64,000 bases of DNA. Origin: Clostridium hydrogeniformans DSM 21757. GTDB taxonomy: Bacteria; Bacillota; Clostridia; Clostridiales; Clostridiaceae. The notes beneath the pieces were generated by a model. That model had not been told where the DNA came from and searched no databases. It saw nothing but the letters and a program-made list of their open reading frames with translations. The translations under genes and the position numbers were made by a program. Every line of letters starts with the position of its first letter. Position 1 is the first letter of the stretch. Location of the stretch: positions 186,001 through 250,000 of the forward strand of contig NZ_KK366004.1 of NCBI RefSeq assembly GCF_000686705.1, read 5' to 3'. Positions 52,620-60,684 of the stretch are shown here, in pieces.

Positions 52620-53691
52620 AATTTTAATACCTTTAATACTAATGTTTTTTTTATCCTCATGTTATGATAGAGATCCTATTGAAAAGTTAACTTTAATATC
52701 AGGAGCAGGATATGATATTAATGAAACTGAATATACTAATTCAATAGAATACTTAATTTTTAAGGGAAATAAAGTAGTTAATAGGGAAGTTATTAAAAGT
52801 ACAGGGGAGACCCTTTATGAAAGTAAAAATAGATTTTTATTAAAAACTTCTAAAGAGAACTTAATAGGAAATATTAGAACATATATAATAGGTGAGCAAA
52901 GGGCTAGAGAGGGAATTAAGGATTTAATAGATGTTTATATAAGAGATTACGATAGAAGGCTAACCCCTATATTAATTGTGTGTGAAGGAAGTGCAGATAA
53001 TATATTAAGATTAATGCCTAAAAATAGTATAACTATGGGGGAAGTTATAGAAGGGTTACTTGAAACATCTGCTAATTCATATTTTTTTAATCATAAGGCA
53101 GAGCTTAAGGATATAATATATATGTATTTTCAAGAAGGAAGAAGAATGATAATACCTTATATAAGACAGGTAGAAGATAGGGTAGAAGTAGCTGGTCTTG
53201 GGGTGTTTGAAGAGGATAAACTAGTGAAGGTTGTACCTTTAAAGGAGGCGTTTTATACAAATCTTTTAAGAAATGATAAGGCAGTATCATATATAAACCA
53301 ACTTCCAGTTACAAAGAACCAATATATAAGCCTTTATGGAAGGTCTAAAAGAAGGGTTAAGGTAACGAAAGAAAATGATAAAATAAAATATAATATAGAA
53401 GTTAAAATAAAAGGAGATATTAAAGTAGATTCAGAGCATGAAAAAATAGATATTGATAAGGCGAGTATAAAAGAAATAGAAGAACAGTTTAGTAGAGATT
53501 TAGAAGCAAATTTAAATAATATTATTTATAAATATCAAAAAGAAGATAATATGGATATATTCGATATAGAAAAATTTTCTCATGGAAAATTTAAGGAAAA
53601 AGAATTAAAGGAGTTAAACTCATCCTTTAAAGATGCCATTGTTAATGTAAATGTAAGGGTTAAGGTTAATTCTACGGGAAGGCTATATTAA
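52606..53691 (+). CDS. spore germination lipoprotein, GerC family
   Basis: 361 residues from the ATG at 52606, six bases behind CAGGTG; the GTG at 52597 is part of that site. The signal peptide has lipobox LSSC at about residues 18-21 and is followed by YDRDPIEKLTLISGAGYDI, the GerC start. A C-terminal Ger(x)C domain includes SIKEIEEQFSRDLEANLNNIIYKYQKE. It anchors on the outer face of the spore inner membrane with GerA and GerB. The A-B-C order here is one of the standard ger arrangements. Confidence 0.92.
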   Translation: MKKIKILIPLILMFFLSSCYDRDPIEKLTLISGAGYDINETEYTNSIEYLIFKGNKVVNREVIKSTGETLYESKNRFLLKTSKENLIGNIRTYIIGEQRAREGIKDLIDVYIRDYDRRLTPILIVCEGSADNILRLMPKNSITMGEVIEGLLETSANSYFFNHKAELKDIIYMYFQEGRRMIIPYIRQVEDRVEVAGLGVFEEDKLVKVVPLKEAFYTNLLRNDKAVSYINQLPVTKNQYISLYGRSKRRVKVTKENDKIKYNIEVKIKGDIKVDSEHEKIDIDKASIKEIEEQFSRDLEANLNNIIYKYQKEDNMDIFDIEKFSHGKFKEKELKELNSSFKDAIVNVNVRVKVNSTGRLY

Positions 53692-53694
53692 ATA

Positions 53695-53747
53695 AAAATG
53701 TCCTTATCATTTACTGTAGTTTTAAGTAAAGATAAGGACATTTTATT
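53695..53747. terminator. bidirectional terminator between gerC and the carboxypeptidase gene
   Basis: AAAATGTCCTTATC (53695-53708) pairs perfectly with GATAAGGACATTTT (53731-53744), TTTAC/GTAAA extends it inside the loop, and T follow. The genes on either side converge. Confidence 0.8.
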
Positions 53748-53810
53748 TTAAGCATATTAGCTTTAATTATGAATTTAAAGTTAGTTCATATATTAACTTT
53801 ATGTAATATA

Positions 53811-55079
53811 TTAGAAATATCTTCTTCTTCTTCTAATTTGTTTTCTTATAAGTAGTATTACAATAGTTATAGCTAAAATAATAAGTAAACCTAAGCCTAC
53901 TAATACTGATATTCCCATTATACTAGCTTTTGTAAGGCTGCTTGTATCTACATTTGTGTATATATCATAAGATTTAGAAGAATCCCTTTGATTAACTTCT
54001 AAGGTTGCAATCTTAGAATCACCTTTAAGCTTCCATGGGTTTATACTACCTTCCTTAACTTCAAGGCTCGTATTATTCTTGTTAATCTCATTGTCATAGT
54101 ACTTAATATCTTCGTGGGCAACTAATGGTACCTCTAAAGTTTTTTCAGAGCCGAAGAATCTAAAAGATTTATACTTTACTGGAACTGTTTTAATAGCTGT
54201 ATCTTTTTGATAGGCAGTTATTTTTTCAGCACTATAACTGTAATCAATTATATCCTTCATGTCTTTAAACATTTGAGTGTCCTGTTGATCATATACAGAC
54301 TTTAGTACTACTCCAACTAAGTGCCTTCCATCTCTTTCGTAGATATTTAGTAAAGACTTACCAGCAGGTTCTGTATAACCAGTTTTTCCACCAATACCAC
54401 CATCTACACCTAAATTTTTGTTCCTGTTCTCTATTAAACCAATTATGTTACTAGAAGTACTTATCTTAGCATCTTTAAGTGCCATAGTTTCACGAACCCA
54501 AGGATTATTAAAGGCTGCCTTTCCAAGAAGAGCTAGGTCATAAGCAGTAGTATAATGATTCTCATCGTGAAGACCGTTAGGAGTTATAAAATGAGTGTTA
54601 TTCATTCCAAGTTCCTTTGCCTTCTTATTCATAATATTAGAGAATTCAGTGGTATTTCCAGCCACAGAGTCTGCTATAGCATAAGCCCAGTCATTAGCTG
54701 AAAATAATAAAAGGGCTTTCATTGCATCATCTGCAGACATAGTATCTCCAACTTGAGTCTTACCCTTTGCAATATTTATGTCAAAGGAGTATTGTGGTTG
54801 ACTTTTTGCAGAAGAGGTAAAGGCAATAGGATCAGATTTTCCTTTATTTTCTGCAAGGATTAATCCTGTTAAAAGCTTTGTTATACTAGCAGGAAATCTT
54901 TTTGTGTCAGCATCTTTTGAATAGATTATTTCTCCAGTGTCAGCATCCATAACTAGTGCTGATTTAGCTACTATATTTGGCACAGGTTTTCCCTCAGCCT
55001 TTGCTATACTACTAAAAGGAGCAGTAAAAGTTATTGCTAGTGCTACTGCGATTGATGATAAAAGTTTCTTCTTACTCAA
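53811..55079 (-). CDS. D-alanyl-D-alanine carboxypeptidase (PBP5/DacF-type)
   Basis: 422 residues. A signal peptide (to about 28) is followed by the serine peptidase S11 domain. The active-site motif is S65-I-T-K68, SAN is at 127-129 and KTG at 232-234 in GGIGGKTGYTEPAGKS. A PBP5-like C-terminal beta domain follows. The end is a membrane helix (ASIMGISVLVGLGLLIILAITIVILLI) with a basic RKQIRRRRRYF tail, instead of the amphipathic helix of E. coli PBP5. It trims peptidoglycan stem peptides outside the cell. The start is TTG at 55079 with GAGAGG upstream. Confidence 0.93.
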   Translation of the reverse strand: MSKKKLLSSIAVALAITFTAPFSSIAKAEGKPVPNIVAKSALVMDADTGEIIYSKDADTKRFPASITKLLTGLILAENKGKSDPIAFTSSAKSQPQYSFDINIAKGKTQVGDTMSADDAMKALLLFSANDWAYAIADSVAGNTTEFSNIMNKKAKELGMNNTHFITPNGLHDENHYTTAYDLALLGKAAFNNPWVRETMALKDAKISTSSNIIGLIENRNKNLGVDGGIGGKTGYTEPAGKSLLNIYERDGRHLVGVVLKSVYDQQDTQMFKDMKDIIDYSYSAEKITAYQKDTAIKTVPVKYKSFRFFGSEKTLEVPLVAHEDIKYYDNEINKNNTSLEVKEGSINPWKLKGDSKIATLEVNQRDSSKSYDIYTNVDTSSLTKASIMGISVLVGLGLLIILAITIVILLIRKQIRRRRRYF

Positions 55080-55188
55080 TGTTCACCTCTCCAATTTCTT
55101 TAAAAATCTCTTTCTATAGTCTATAATTAATATATCATTAATATATACTGATAACAAGGTTAAATATGAGGCTTAGAGGTGACAACTT

Positions 55189-55791
55189 ATGTATATAGAA
55201 AAAATAGAGAATATTTTTAAAAGTAGAACAGGAAAACCTTTGGGTAAATATAAAAGATATGGAGTAATGATACTTTTATATAAGGAAAATGGAGAAGATT
55301 ATATAATATTGGAAAAAAGGGCTTTAACTCTTAGAAGTCAACCAGGAGATATATGCTTACCAGGAGGTAAAATAGAGCAAGGAGAAACCCCTCTTGATAC
55401 TGCAATAAGAGAAACTATGGAGGAGCTTAATGTTAAAACTCAGGATATTAATTATATGGGGGAAATGGATTATTTTATAAGTCCTTATGGTACTATTATG
55501 TATCCCTTTGTAGCTTCTATAAATTATATGCCAGATAATTTTAGTAAGGATGAAGTCCATAGTTTATTTAAGGTTCCAGTTAAATATTTTATAGAAAATC
55601 CTCCAATTTTATATGAAATGAAGATTGGTCCTATGGAGCTTAGCGGATTTCCTTTTCATCTAATAGAGGGTGGAGAAAAGTATAACTTCTCCAAAGGAAG
55701 TATGCCACAGTATTTTTATGCATATGATGATTATGTAATATGGGGATTTACTGCTAGAATAATAAAAGAATTTATTGAACTATTAAAGTAA
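55189..55791 (+). CDS. NUDIX hydrolase, CoA pyrophosphatase-like
   Basis: 200 residues. The Nudix box is GG(60)KIEQGETPLDTAIRETMEEL with E66, R74, E75, E78 and E79. Just before it, TLRSQPGDICLPGG (about 47-60) matches the UPF0035/CoA-pyrophosphatase motif, which points to CoA or acyl-CoA derivatives as substrate. The length suits that subfamily. The ribosome site is GAGGTG. The gene is divergent from the carboxypeptidase gene by about 110 bases. Confidence 0.9.
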   Translation: MYIEKIENIFKSRTGKPLGKYKRYGVMILLYKENGEDYIILEKRALTLRSQPGDICLPGGKIEQGETPLDTAIRETMEELNVKTQDINYMGEMDYFISPYGTIMYPFVASINYMPDNFSKDEVHSLFKVPVKYFIENPPILYEMKIGPMELSGFPFHLIEGGEKYNFSKGSMPQYFYAYDDYVIWGFTARIIKEFIELLK

Positions 55792-55822
55792 GAAAAGTCA
55801 TTAAGAATATATTATTACTCAT

Positions 55823-55862
55823 AAAGGTTATAGGATTTTAATTAAAATCTTATAATCTTTAT
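55823..55862 (+). terminator. terminator after the NUDIX gene
   Basis: AAAGGTTATAGGATTTTA pairs with the segment ending AAAATCTTATAATCTTT, two wobbles, small AATT loop. Confidence 0.65.
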
Positions 55863-55926
55863 ATAATTTTAAAAGTGTATAGGATAAAGAGGAAAGTATG
55901 AAATAAATATAAAAGGGGTTTTATTT

Positions 55927-56616
55927 TTGGATAGTTCTTTAAGAGAATTAGTGGGAAGTCTAGAAATATTTAATGGGGTAGATGAAAGTACTTTAGAGTA
56001 TATTTTACCTAAATCAAAAGTTGTTAAATATAAGAAAAAAGATCATGTATTTTTTGATAAGGATGAAGTTAGTAGAATTTATATAGTATTACAAGGAAAA
56101 GTGTCTCTTTATAAGGTAAGTGAAAATCTTAAAAAGAAGATTATTTTTATACTGGGAAGAGGGGAGCTTATAAATGAGATAATAATAGATGATTTACCTG
56201 CCTCTATTAATTGTGAGATTTTTGAAGAAAGTAAGGTTTTAGTTATAAGTAAAGACATATTTAAAGAGGCAATGAAAATAGATTCTAATTTAAATGATAA
56301 TGTAATAAGGTCAATGTCTAAAAAGATAAGAAGGCTTTATAGGCAAATGAAAAATACAGTTTCTTTAAAAATTGAGAAAAAGTTAGCAGCAAAACTATGG
56401 AAATTATCTAGAGACTATGGGGAGAAGGTAGAAGAAGGTATACTTATAAATTTAAATACTACAGTAACATATATTGCAGAATTATTTGGATGTGAAAGAG
56501 AAACCATATCCAGAGCAATGAAGGTTTTAGAAAAAGAAAATTTATTAATAATAAGGAATAAAAAAATTATAATTAAAAGCAGGGAAAATTTATTAAATTA
56601 TTTTAAGGGATTGTGA
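55927..56616 (+). CDS. Crp/Fnr-family transcriptional regulator
   Basis: 229 residues. It has a cNMP-binding-type beta barrel (about 15-125: KKKDHVFFDKDEVSRIYIVLQGKVSLYK, then GRGELINEIIIDD) and a helix-turn-helix at about 180-205 (TVTYIAELFGCERETISRAMKVLEKENLL). The R-E-T-I-S-R-A-M recognition helix is of the Crp kind, consistent with the adjacent TGTGA-N6-TCACA palindrome. There is no cysteine cluster for an oxygen-sensing iron-sulfur centre as in Fnr. The start is TTG at 55927 behind AAAAGGGG. It directly precedes the fnt-asr operon and is its probable regulator. Confidence 0.92.
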   Translation: MDSSLRELVGSLEIFNGVDESTLEYILPKSKVVKYKKKDHVFFDKDEVSRIYIVLQGKVSLYKVSENLKKKIIFILGRGELINEIIIDDLPASINCEIFEESKVLVISKDIFKEAMKIDSNLNDNVIRSMSKKIRRLYRQMKNTVSLKIEKKLAAKLWKLSRDYGEKVEEGILINLNTTVTYIAELFGCERETISRAMKVLEKENLLIIRNKKIIIKSRENLLNYFKGL

Positions 56617-56638
56617 TTTTTATCACAGTCTTTTTTTT
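56608..56638 (+). terminator. terminator of the Crp/Fnr gene, overlapping a regulator palindrome
   Basis: GATTGTGA / TCACAGTC form an 8-bp stem (one wobble) around a six-base loop, followed by eight T. The stop codon lies in the left arm. Confidence 0.65.
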
Positions 56639-56660
56639 ATTTTATTTTTATAATGAAATT
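56612..56660 (+). promoter_or_regulatory. Crp-type operator and promoter of the fnt-asrABC operon
   Basis: TGTGATTTTTATCACA (56612-56627) is a perfect TGTGA-N6-TCACA palindrome. A TATAAT -10 lies at 56649-56654 and predicts a start near 56661, so the palindrome centre is about 41.5 bases upstream, the class II activator position. The -35 region has no TTGACA, which fits activator dependence. The sites are seen, and regulation is inferred. Confidence 0.6.
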
Positions 56661-56683
56661 ATGAAACAAGGGGGGATTTTAAA

Positions 56684-57448
56684 TTGTTTAGTGAAGAGAT
56701 TAACAATGTATCAAAGGCAGCTAAAGGAAAAAGTGATCTATTAAAAAACAATGGACTTGGATATTTTTTAGCTTCAATTCTTGCAGGGTTATATATAGGG
56801 ATAGGTATATTACTTATTTTTACAGCAGGTGGTTTTTTATCTGCATCTCAATCTCCTTTAACTAAGATAGTTATGGGATTATCCTTTGGAATTGCCTTAT
56901 CCTTGGTAATATTTGCGGGGGCAGAGCTTTTTACAGGAAATAATTTTGTTATGTCCATAGGTTATTTAAAGAAAGCTGTTACTTTTAATGAGGCTTTAAA
57001 GGTATGGATAGTAAGCTTCTTAGGAAACTTAGTAGGATCTATTATTACAGCCTACTTATATTTTTTATCAGGACTTTCAAAGGGCGTTGTAGGGGAATTT
57101 ATAGTTAAAACCAGCAACTTAAAGATAAGTGGGTCCCTAATAGAACTATTTATTAGAGGAATATTTTGTAATATCTTAGTGTGTTTAGCTGTATGGATGG
57201 CTATAAAAATGAAATCAGAAAGTGGAAAACTTATTATGATATTTTGGTGTCTATTTGCATTTATAACCATAGGATTTGAACATTCAGTTGCAAATATGAC
57301 TTTATTATCTATAGGACATTTTATTTCAAGTGAGGGGGTTACTTTAGGTGGGGTTATATATAATTTAGCTGTGGTAACTTTAGGTAATTTTGTTGGGGGA
57401 GGAATTTTATTAGCACTTCCTTATTATATAATTTCAAAAGAAAGTTAA
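56684..57448 (+). CDS. FNT-family channel, probable hydrosulfide channel
   Basis: 254 residues with six or seven helices of the formate/nitrite transporter fold. It has VSKAAKGKSDLLKNNGLGYFLASILAGLYIGIGILL at the start, ELFTGNNFVMSIGYLKKAVTFNEALKVWIVSFLGN (about 88-122), the second-half equivalent IFCNILVCLAVWMAIKMKSESGK, and FEHSVANMT. It is first in the asrABC operon; FNT members in that position in C. difficile conduct HS-, the product of sulfite reduction. Start TTG at 56684 behind AAGGGGGGA. Formate or nitrite is less likely in this context. Confidence 0.88.
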   Translation: MFSEEINNVSKAAKGKSDLLKNNGLGYFLASILAGLYIGIGILLIFTAGGFLSASQSPLTKIVMGLSFGIALSLVIFAGAELFTGNNFVMSIGYLKKAVTFNEALKVWIVSFLGNLVGSIITAYLYFLSGLSKGVVGEFIVKTSNLKISGSLIELFIRGIFCNILVCLAVWMAIKMKSESGKLIMIFWCLFAFITIGFEHSVANMTLLSIGHFISSEGVTLGGVIYNLAVVTLGNFVGGGILLALPYYIISKES

Positions 57449-57460
57449 GAGGTGGATTTT

Positions 57461-58480
57461 ATGGGTTACAAGTTTAATACTACAAATTTTAATGAATTTT
57501 TAAGGGAGTTAAAAAAAGAATATAGGATATTTGCGCCTAAGGTTTTTAAAGGAATGGGAACTTTCTCAGATACAGATGCCATAAGATATGGAGAGATAGA
57601 TACTGTAGATGAAATAGAGTTTAAAGAAAAATCTAACTTTTCTTATAAGGAGGTATTACTTCCTATAACACAAACACTTTTTTATTTTACGGAAGAGAAC
57701 CTAAGTGAATCTAAGGGGGAAGAAAAGGGAGCAGTAATAATACTTAGAAGTTGTGATATGCACTCTGTTAAAAGATTAGATGAGATATATTTAAGAAATG
57801 GATTTGAAGACACTTATTATAAAAAACTTAGAGAAAAGGCTAAATTTATAGTTATAGGATGTAAAGAAAGCTTTTCTAATTGTTTTTGTGTATCTATGGG
57901 AACCAATAAAACCAGTGATTTTAATGGTTATTTAGATGTAGATGGGGATAAAGTTTACTTTGAAGCAAAAGATAATATTTTTGAAGAATATTTAAAGGAG
58001 ATACCAAAGGAAGAAGCTTACTTTACTAAAGATTTTGTGGAAAAGAATGAAGTGAAAGTCAATATATCACCAAATATTAGCCTAAAAGTTATGGATTCTA
58101 ATATGTGGAAGGAATATTCGGAGAGATGTATAGCTTGTGGAAGATGTAATTTTGTATGTCCAACTTGTACATGCTTTACTATGCAGGATATATTTTACAA
58201 GGATAATAAAAACCTAGGAGAGAGAAGACGTGTTTGGGCATCATGCCAAGTTGATAGATATACAGATATGGCAGGAGGACATAGCTTTAGAAAAGATAAG
58301 GGGCAAAGAATGAGATTTAAAGTTCTTCATAAGGTACATGATTTTAATAAAAGGTTTGGATATCATATGTGCGTTGGCTGTGGAAGATGTGATGATATTT
58401 GTCCTGAGTATATATCTTTTTCTAATTGTGTAAATAAGCTTAGCATAGCAGTTGATGAGGTGGTTAACAGTGAAAAATAA
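57461..58480 (+). CDS. asrA: anaerobic sulfite reductase subunit A
   Basis: 339 residues from the ATG at 57461. The GTG at 57452 lies inside the GAGGTGG ribosome site, so the ATG is preferred. It is ferredoxin-like with two cysteine clusters: CIACGRCNFVCPTCTCF (about 222-238) and CVGCGRCDDICPEYISFSNC near the C-terminus. The middle contains the AsrA-family RRVWASCQVDRYTDMAGGHSFRKDKGQRMRFK. It passes electrons within the AsrABC complex, which reduces sulfite to sulfide in anaerobes. It is 12 bases from the channel gene and overlaps asrB. Confidence 0.95.
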   Translation: MGYKFNTTNFNEFLRELKKEYRIFAPKVFKGMGTFSDTDAIRYGEIDTVDEIEFKEKSNFSYKEVLLPITQTLFYFTEENLSESKGEEKGAVIILRSCDMHSVKRLDEIYLRNGFEDTYYKKLREKAKFIVIGCKESFSNCFCVSMGTNKTSDFNGYLDVDGDKVYFEAKDNIFEEYLKEIPKEEAYFTKDFVEKNEVKVNISPNISLKVMDSNMWKEYSERCIACGRCNFVCPTCTCFTMQDIFYKDNKNLGERRRVWASCQVDRYTDMAGGHSFRKDKGQRMRFKVLHKVHDFNKRFGYHMCVGCGRCDDICPEYISFSNCVNKLSIAVDEVVNSEK

Positions 58481-59264
58481 TGAATATATACCTTTTAAAT
58501 CAGAGATATTAGGAATAAAAAAACATACTAATATAGAATATAGCTTTAAGATGGAGTATAAGGGAGAGGTAAAACCAGGACAGTTCTTCGAGGTTTCTAT
58601 ACCTAAATATGGGGAAGCACCTATAAGTGTTAGTGGAATAGGAAATGGATGGATTGAACTTACCATAAGAAAGGTAGGGGTGGTTACAGAAGAGATATTT
58701 AACTATAAGCCCCATGAAAATTTATTTCTAAGAGGTCCCTATGGTAATGGTTTTAATGTAGAAGATTATAGAAATAAAGAAGTAATAGTTGTAGCAGGAG
58801 GAACAGGATTATCTCCAGTTAAGGGAATAGTAGATTATTTTTCAGAAAACAATAGTGAGTGCACAGGATTTACTTTAATCTCAGGTTTTAAGTCTCCAAA
58901 GGATATATTATTTAAGGATGATATGAAGATTTGGGAGAAGAATATAAATTTTATTTTAACAGTAGATGGTGCAAAGGAAGAATATAAAGGAAATGTAGGG
59001 TTAGTTACAAAATACGTAGGGGATCTTTCTATTAAGGATATGGATAATGTACAAGTTATAGTAGTAGGACCTCCAATGATGATGAAATTTACTGTTATGG
59101 AATTTCTAAAAAGAGGAATTAAAGAAGAAAATATATGGATATCTCAGGAAAGAAAAATGTGTTGTGGACTTGGAAAATGTGGACACTGTAAGATTGATGA
59201 TACTTATATATGTTTAGATGGTCCTGTATTTAATTACACTAAGGGTAAGGAACTTATAGACTAG
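58470..59264 (+). CDS. asrB: anaerobic sulfite reductase subunit B
   Basis: 264 residues from the GTG at 58470. This start has GAGGTGG six bases upstream and gives the family length, whereas the longer frame from 58452 has none. The FAD domain is FEVSIPKYGEAPISV, the NAD(P) domain is NKEVIVVAGGTGLSPVKGIVDYF, and the C-terminal [2Fe-2S] cluster region is MCCGLGKCGHCKIDDTYICLDGPVF (about 234-258). It takes electrons from NADH and hands them to AsrA and AsrC. The start overlaps the end of asrA by 11 bases. Confidence 0.95.
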   Translation: MKNNEYIPFKSEILGIKKHTNIEYSFKMEYKGEVKPGQFFEVSIPKYGEAPISVSGIGNGWIELTIRKVGVVTEEIFNYKPHENLFLRGPYGNGFNVEDYRNKEVIVVAGGTGLSPVKGIVDYFSENNSECTGFTLISGFKSPKDILFKDDMKIWEKNINFILTVDGAKEEYKGNVGLVTKYVGDLSIKDMDNVQVIVVGPPMMMKFTVMEFLKRGIKEENIWISQERKMCCGLGKCGHCKIDDTYICLDGPVFNYTKGKELID

Positions 59265-59280
59265 TAAGGGGGAAGAGTTT

Positions 59281-60243
59281 ATGGATATTAATACAAAAGT
59301 ATTAAAAAAGAATGCTTTTAGGGTTACCAAAAGAAGAGGTTTTACTGCATCAAGAATAAGGGTTCCAGGGGGACATATAGAGGCTAAATATTTACCACTG
59401 CTTTCTCATATAGCAGAGGAGTATGGGGATGGTACCCTTCATTTAACTACAAGGCAAGGTTTTGAAATACCAGGTATAGATATGAATGATATACCAAAGG
59501 TTAATGAGCTTCTTCAGCCTATTATTGAGGGGCTAGAAATTAATCAAGAGATAAAAGGAAAAGGCTATACTGCAGCTGGGACAAGAAATGTATCTGCTTG
59601 TATAGGAAATAAAGTATGTCCTTTTGCTAACTATGATACCTCTAGCTTTGCTAAAAGAATAGAGAAGGCAATTTTCCCAAACGACCTTCACTTTAAGGTG
59701 GCTTTAACAGGGTGTCCAAATGATTGTATGAAAGTAAGGATGCATGACTTTGGAATAATAGGTATGACAGAGCCTCAATATGATTCTTATAGATGTGTAG
59801 GTTGCATGGCTTGCGTTAACAACTGTAAAAAAAGAGTGACTGGGGCATTAACATTTGAAAATTTCAAGGTAATTAGAGATCCTAATAAGTGCATAGGTTG
59901 TGGAGAATGTGTAGGAAAATGTCCTACAGGTGCATGGTCAAGAAGTAAAGAAAAGTTTTATAGGTTGGTTATAATGGGAAGAACAGGAAAGAAAAATCCA
60001 AGACTTGCTGAGGATTTTATACTATGGGTAGATGAAGATAGTATAGTTAAGGTTATTCTTAATACCTATGATTATGTAAAACAACATATAGACAAAGAAG
60101 CACCAGGAGGAAAAGAGCATATAGGATATATTATAGATAGGACAGGGTTTGAGGAATATAAAAAATGGGCACTTAAGGATGTTAATCTTTCCTCTAAAGC
60201 AGTGCTTAAGAATCATATTTACTGGAATGGAATTAAATATTAA
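59281..60243 (+). CDS. asrC: anaerobic sulfite reductase subunit C (siroheme)
   Basis: 320 residues, the catalytic subunit. The N-terminal sulfite-reductase ferredoxin-like domain (GFTASRIRVPGGHIEAKY and LHLTTRQGFEIPGI) is followed by the siroheme-[4Fe-4S] ligands in SACIGNKVCPFANYD and TGCPNDCMKVRMHDFGI. An inserted two-cluster ferredoxin domain has CVGCMACVNNCKK and CIGCGECVGKCPTGAW. It reduces sulfite by six electrons to hydrogen sulfide. It starts 16 bases after asrB with AAGGGGGAAG and ends the operon at a terminator. Confidence 0.95.
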   Translation: MDINTKVLKKNAFRVTKRRGFTASRIRVPGGHIEAKYLPLLSHIAEEYGDGTLHLTTRQGFEIPGIDMNDIPKVNELLQPIIEGLEINQEIKGKGYTAAGTRNVSACIGNKVCPFANYDTSSFAKRIEKAIFPNDLHFKVALTGCPNDCMKVRMHDFGIIGMTEPQYDSYRCVGCMACVNNCKKRVTGALTFENFKVIRDPNKCIGCGECVGKCPTGAWSRSKEKFYRLVIMGRTGKKNPRLAEDFILWVDEDSIVKVILNTYDYVKQHIDKEAPGGKEHIGYIIDRTGFEEYKKWALKDVNLSSKAVLKNHIYWNGIKY

Positions 60244-60272
60244 ATAGCCACTTAATTTTTTTATATATAGAG

Positions 60273-60312
60273 ATAAGACTTAACTTAAAATATGAAGTTA
60301 AGTCTTATTTTA
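60273..60312 (+). terminator. terminator of the fnt-asrABC operon
   Basis: A perfect 14-bp stem, ATAAGACTTAACTT (60273-60286) with 60295-60308, then T. Confidence 0.85.
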
Positions 60313-60315
60313 TTT

Positions 60316-60420
60316 ATAGGGTTTTAATATGAATTTTTAACTTATTTATGAAAAATATACTTGATTTATCTTGCTTTAGCAAGATGTATAAATTAATTTT
60401 TAAATTTAAAAACCTTAAGA
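60316..60420 (-). repeat. dispersed intergenic repeat, copy C (inverted)
   Basis: The reverse complement reads AATTTATACATCT, then CTAAAGCAAGATAAAT, TATATTTTT and ATATTAAAACCCTATA in order, clearly related to 10628-10740. It contains a small hairpin CTTGC-TTTA-GCAAG. It follows the asrC terminator. Confidence 0.65.
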
Positions 60421-60684
60421 TAAAGATGTGAACCTCTTGTATTCATATATATATAAATGTGGGTTTATGGTTTTAAATAATGTGAATTAAATATATATAC
60501 TTTTTATGTATTCTATAGAAGGACAAAATGCTTCAGGTTCAATAAGTTTCATAGGGGATAGGTTATATATATTGATATAATATAAATATATATAAATATA
60601 TATAAATATTAATCTATGTTAAATAATAGACTAGTAAAATAAGTTCAATTAATTAAAGTTTTAAAATAAATAGGGGGAATTTTT
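60421..60684. other. AT-rich leader of the flavin oxidoreductase gene
   Basis: No gene is seen. Around 60575-60612 the unit AAATATATAT is repeated in tandem, which could form cruciform or bent DNA. Confidence 0.35.
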
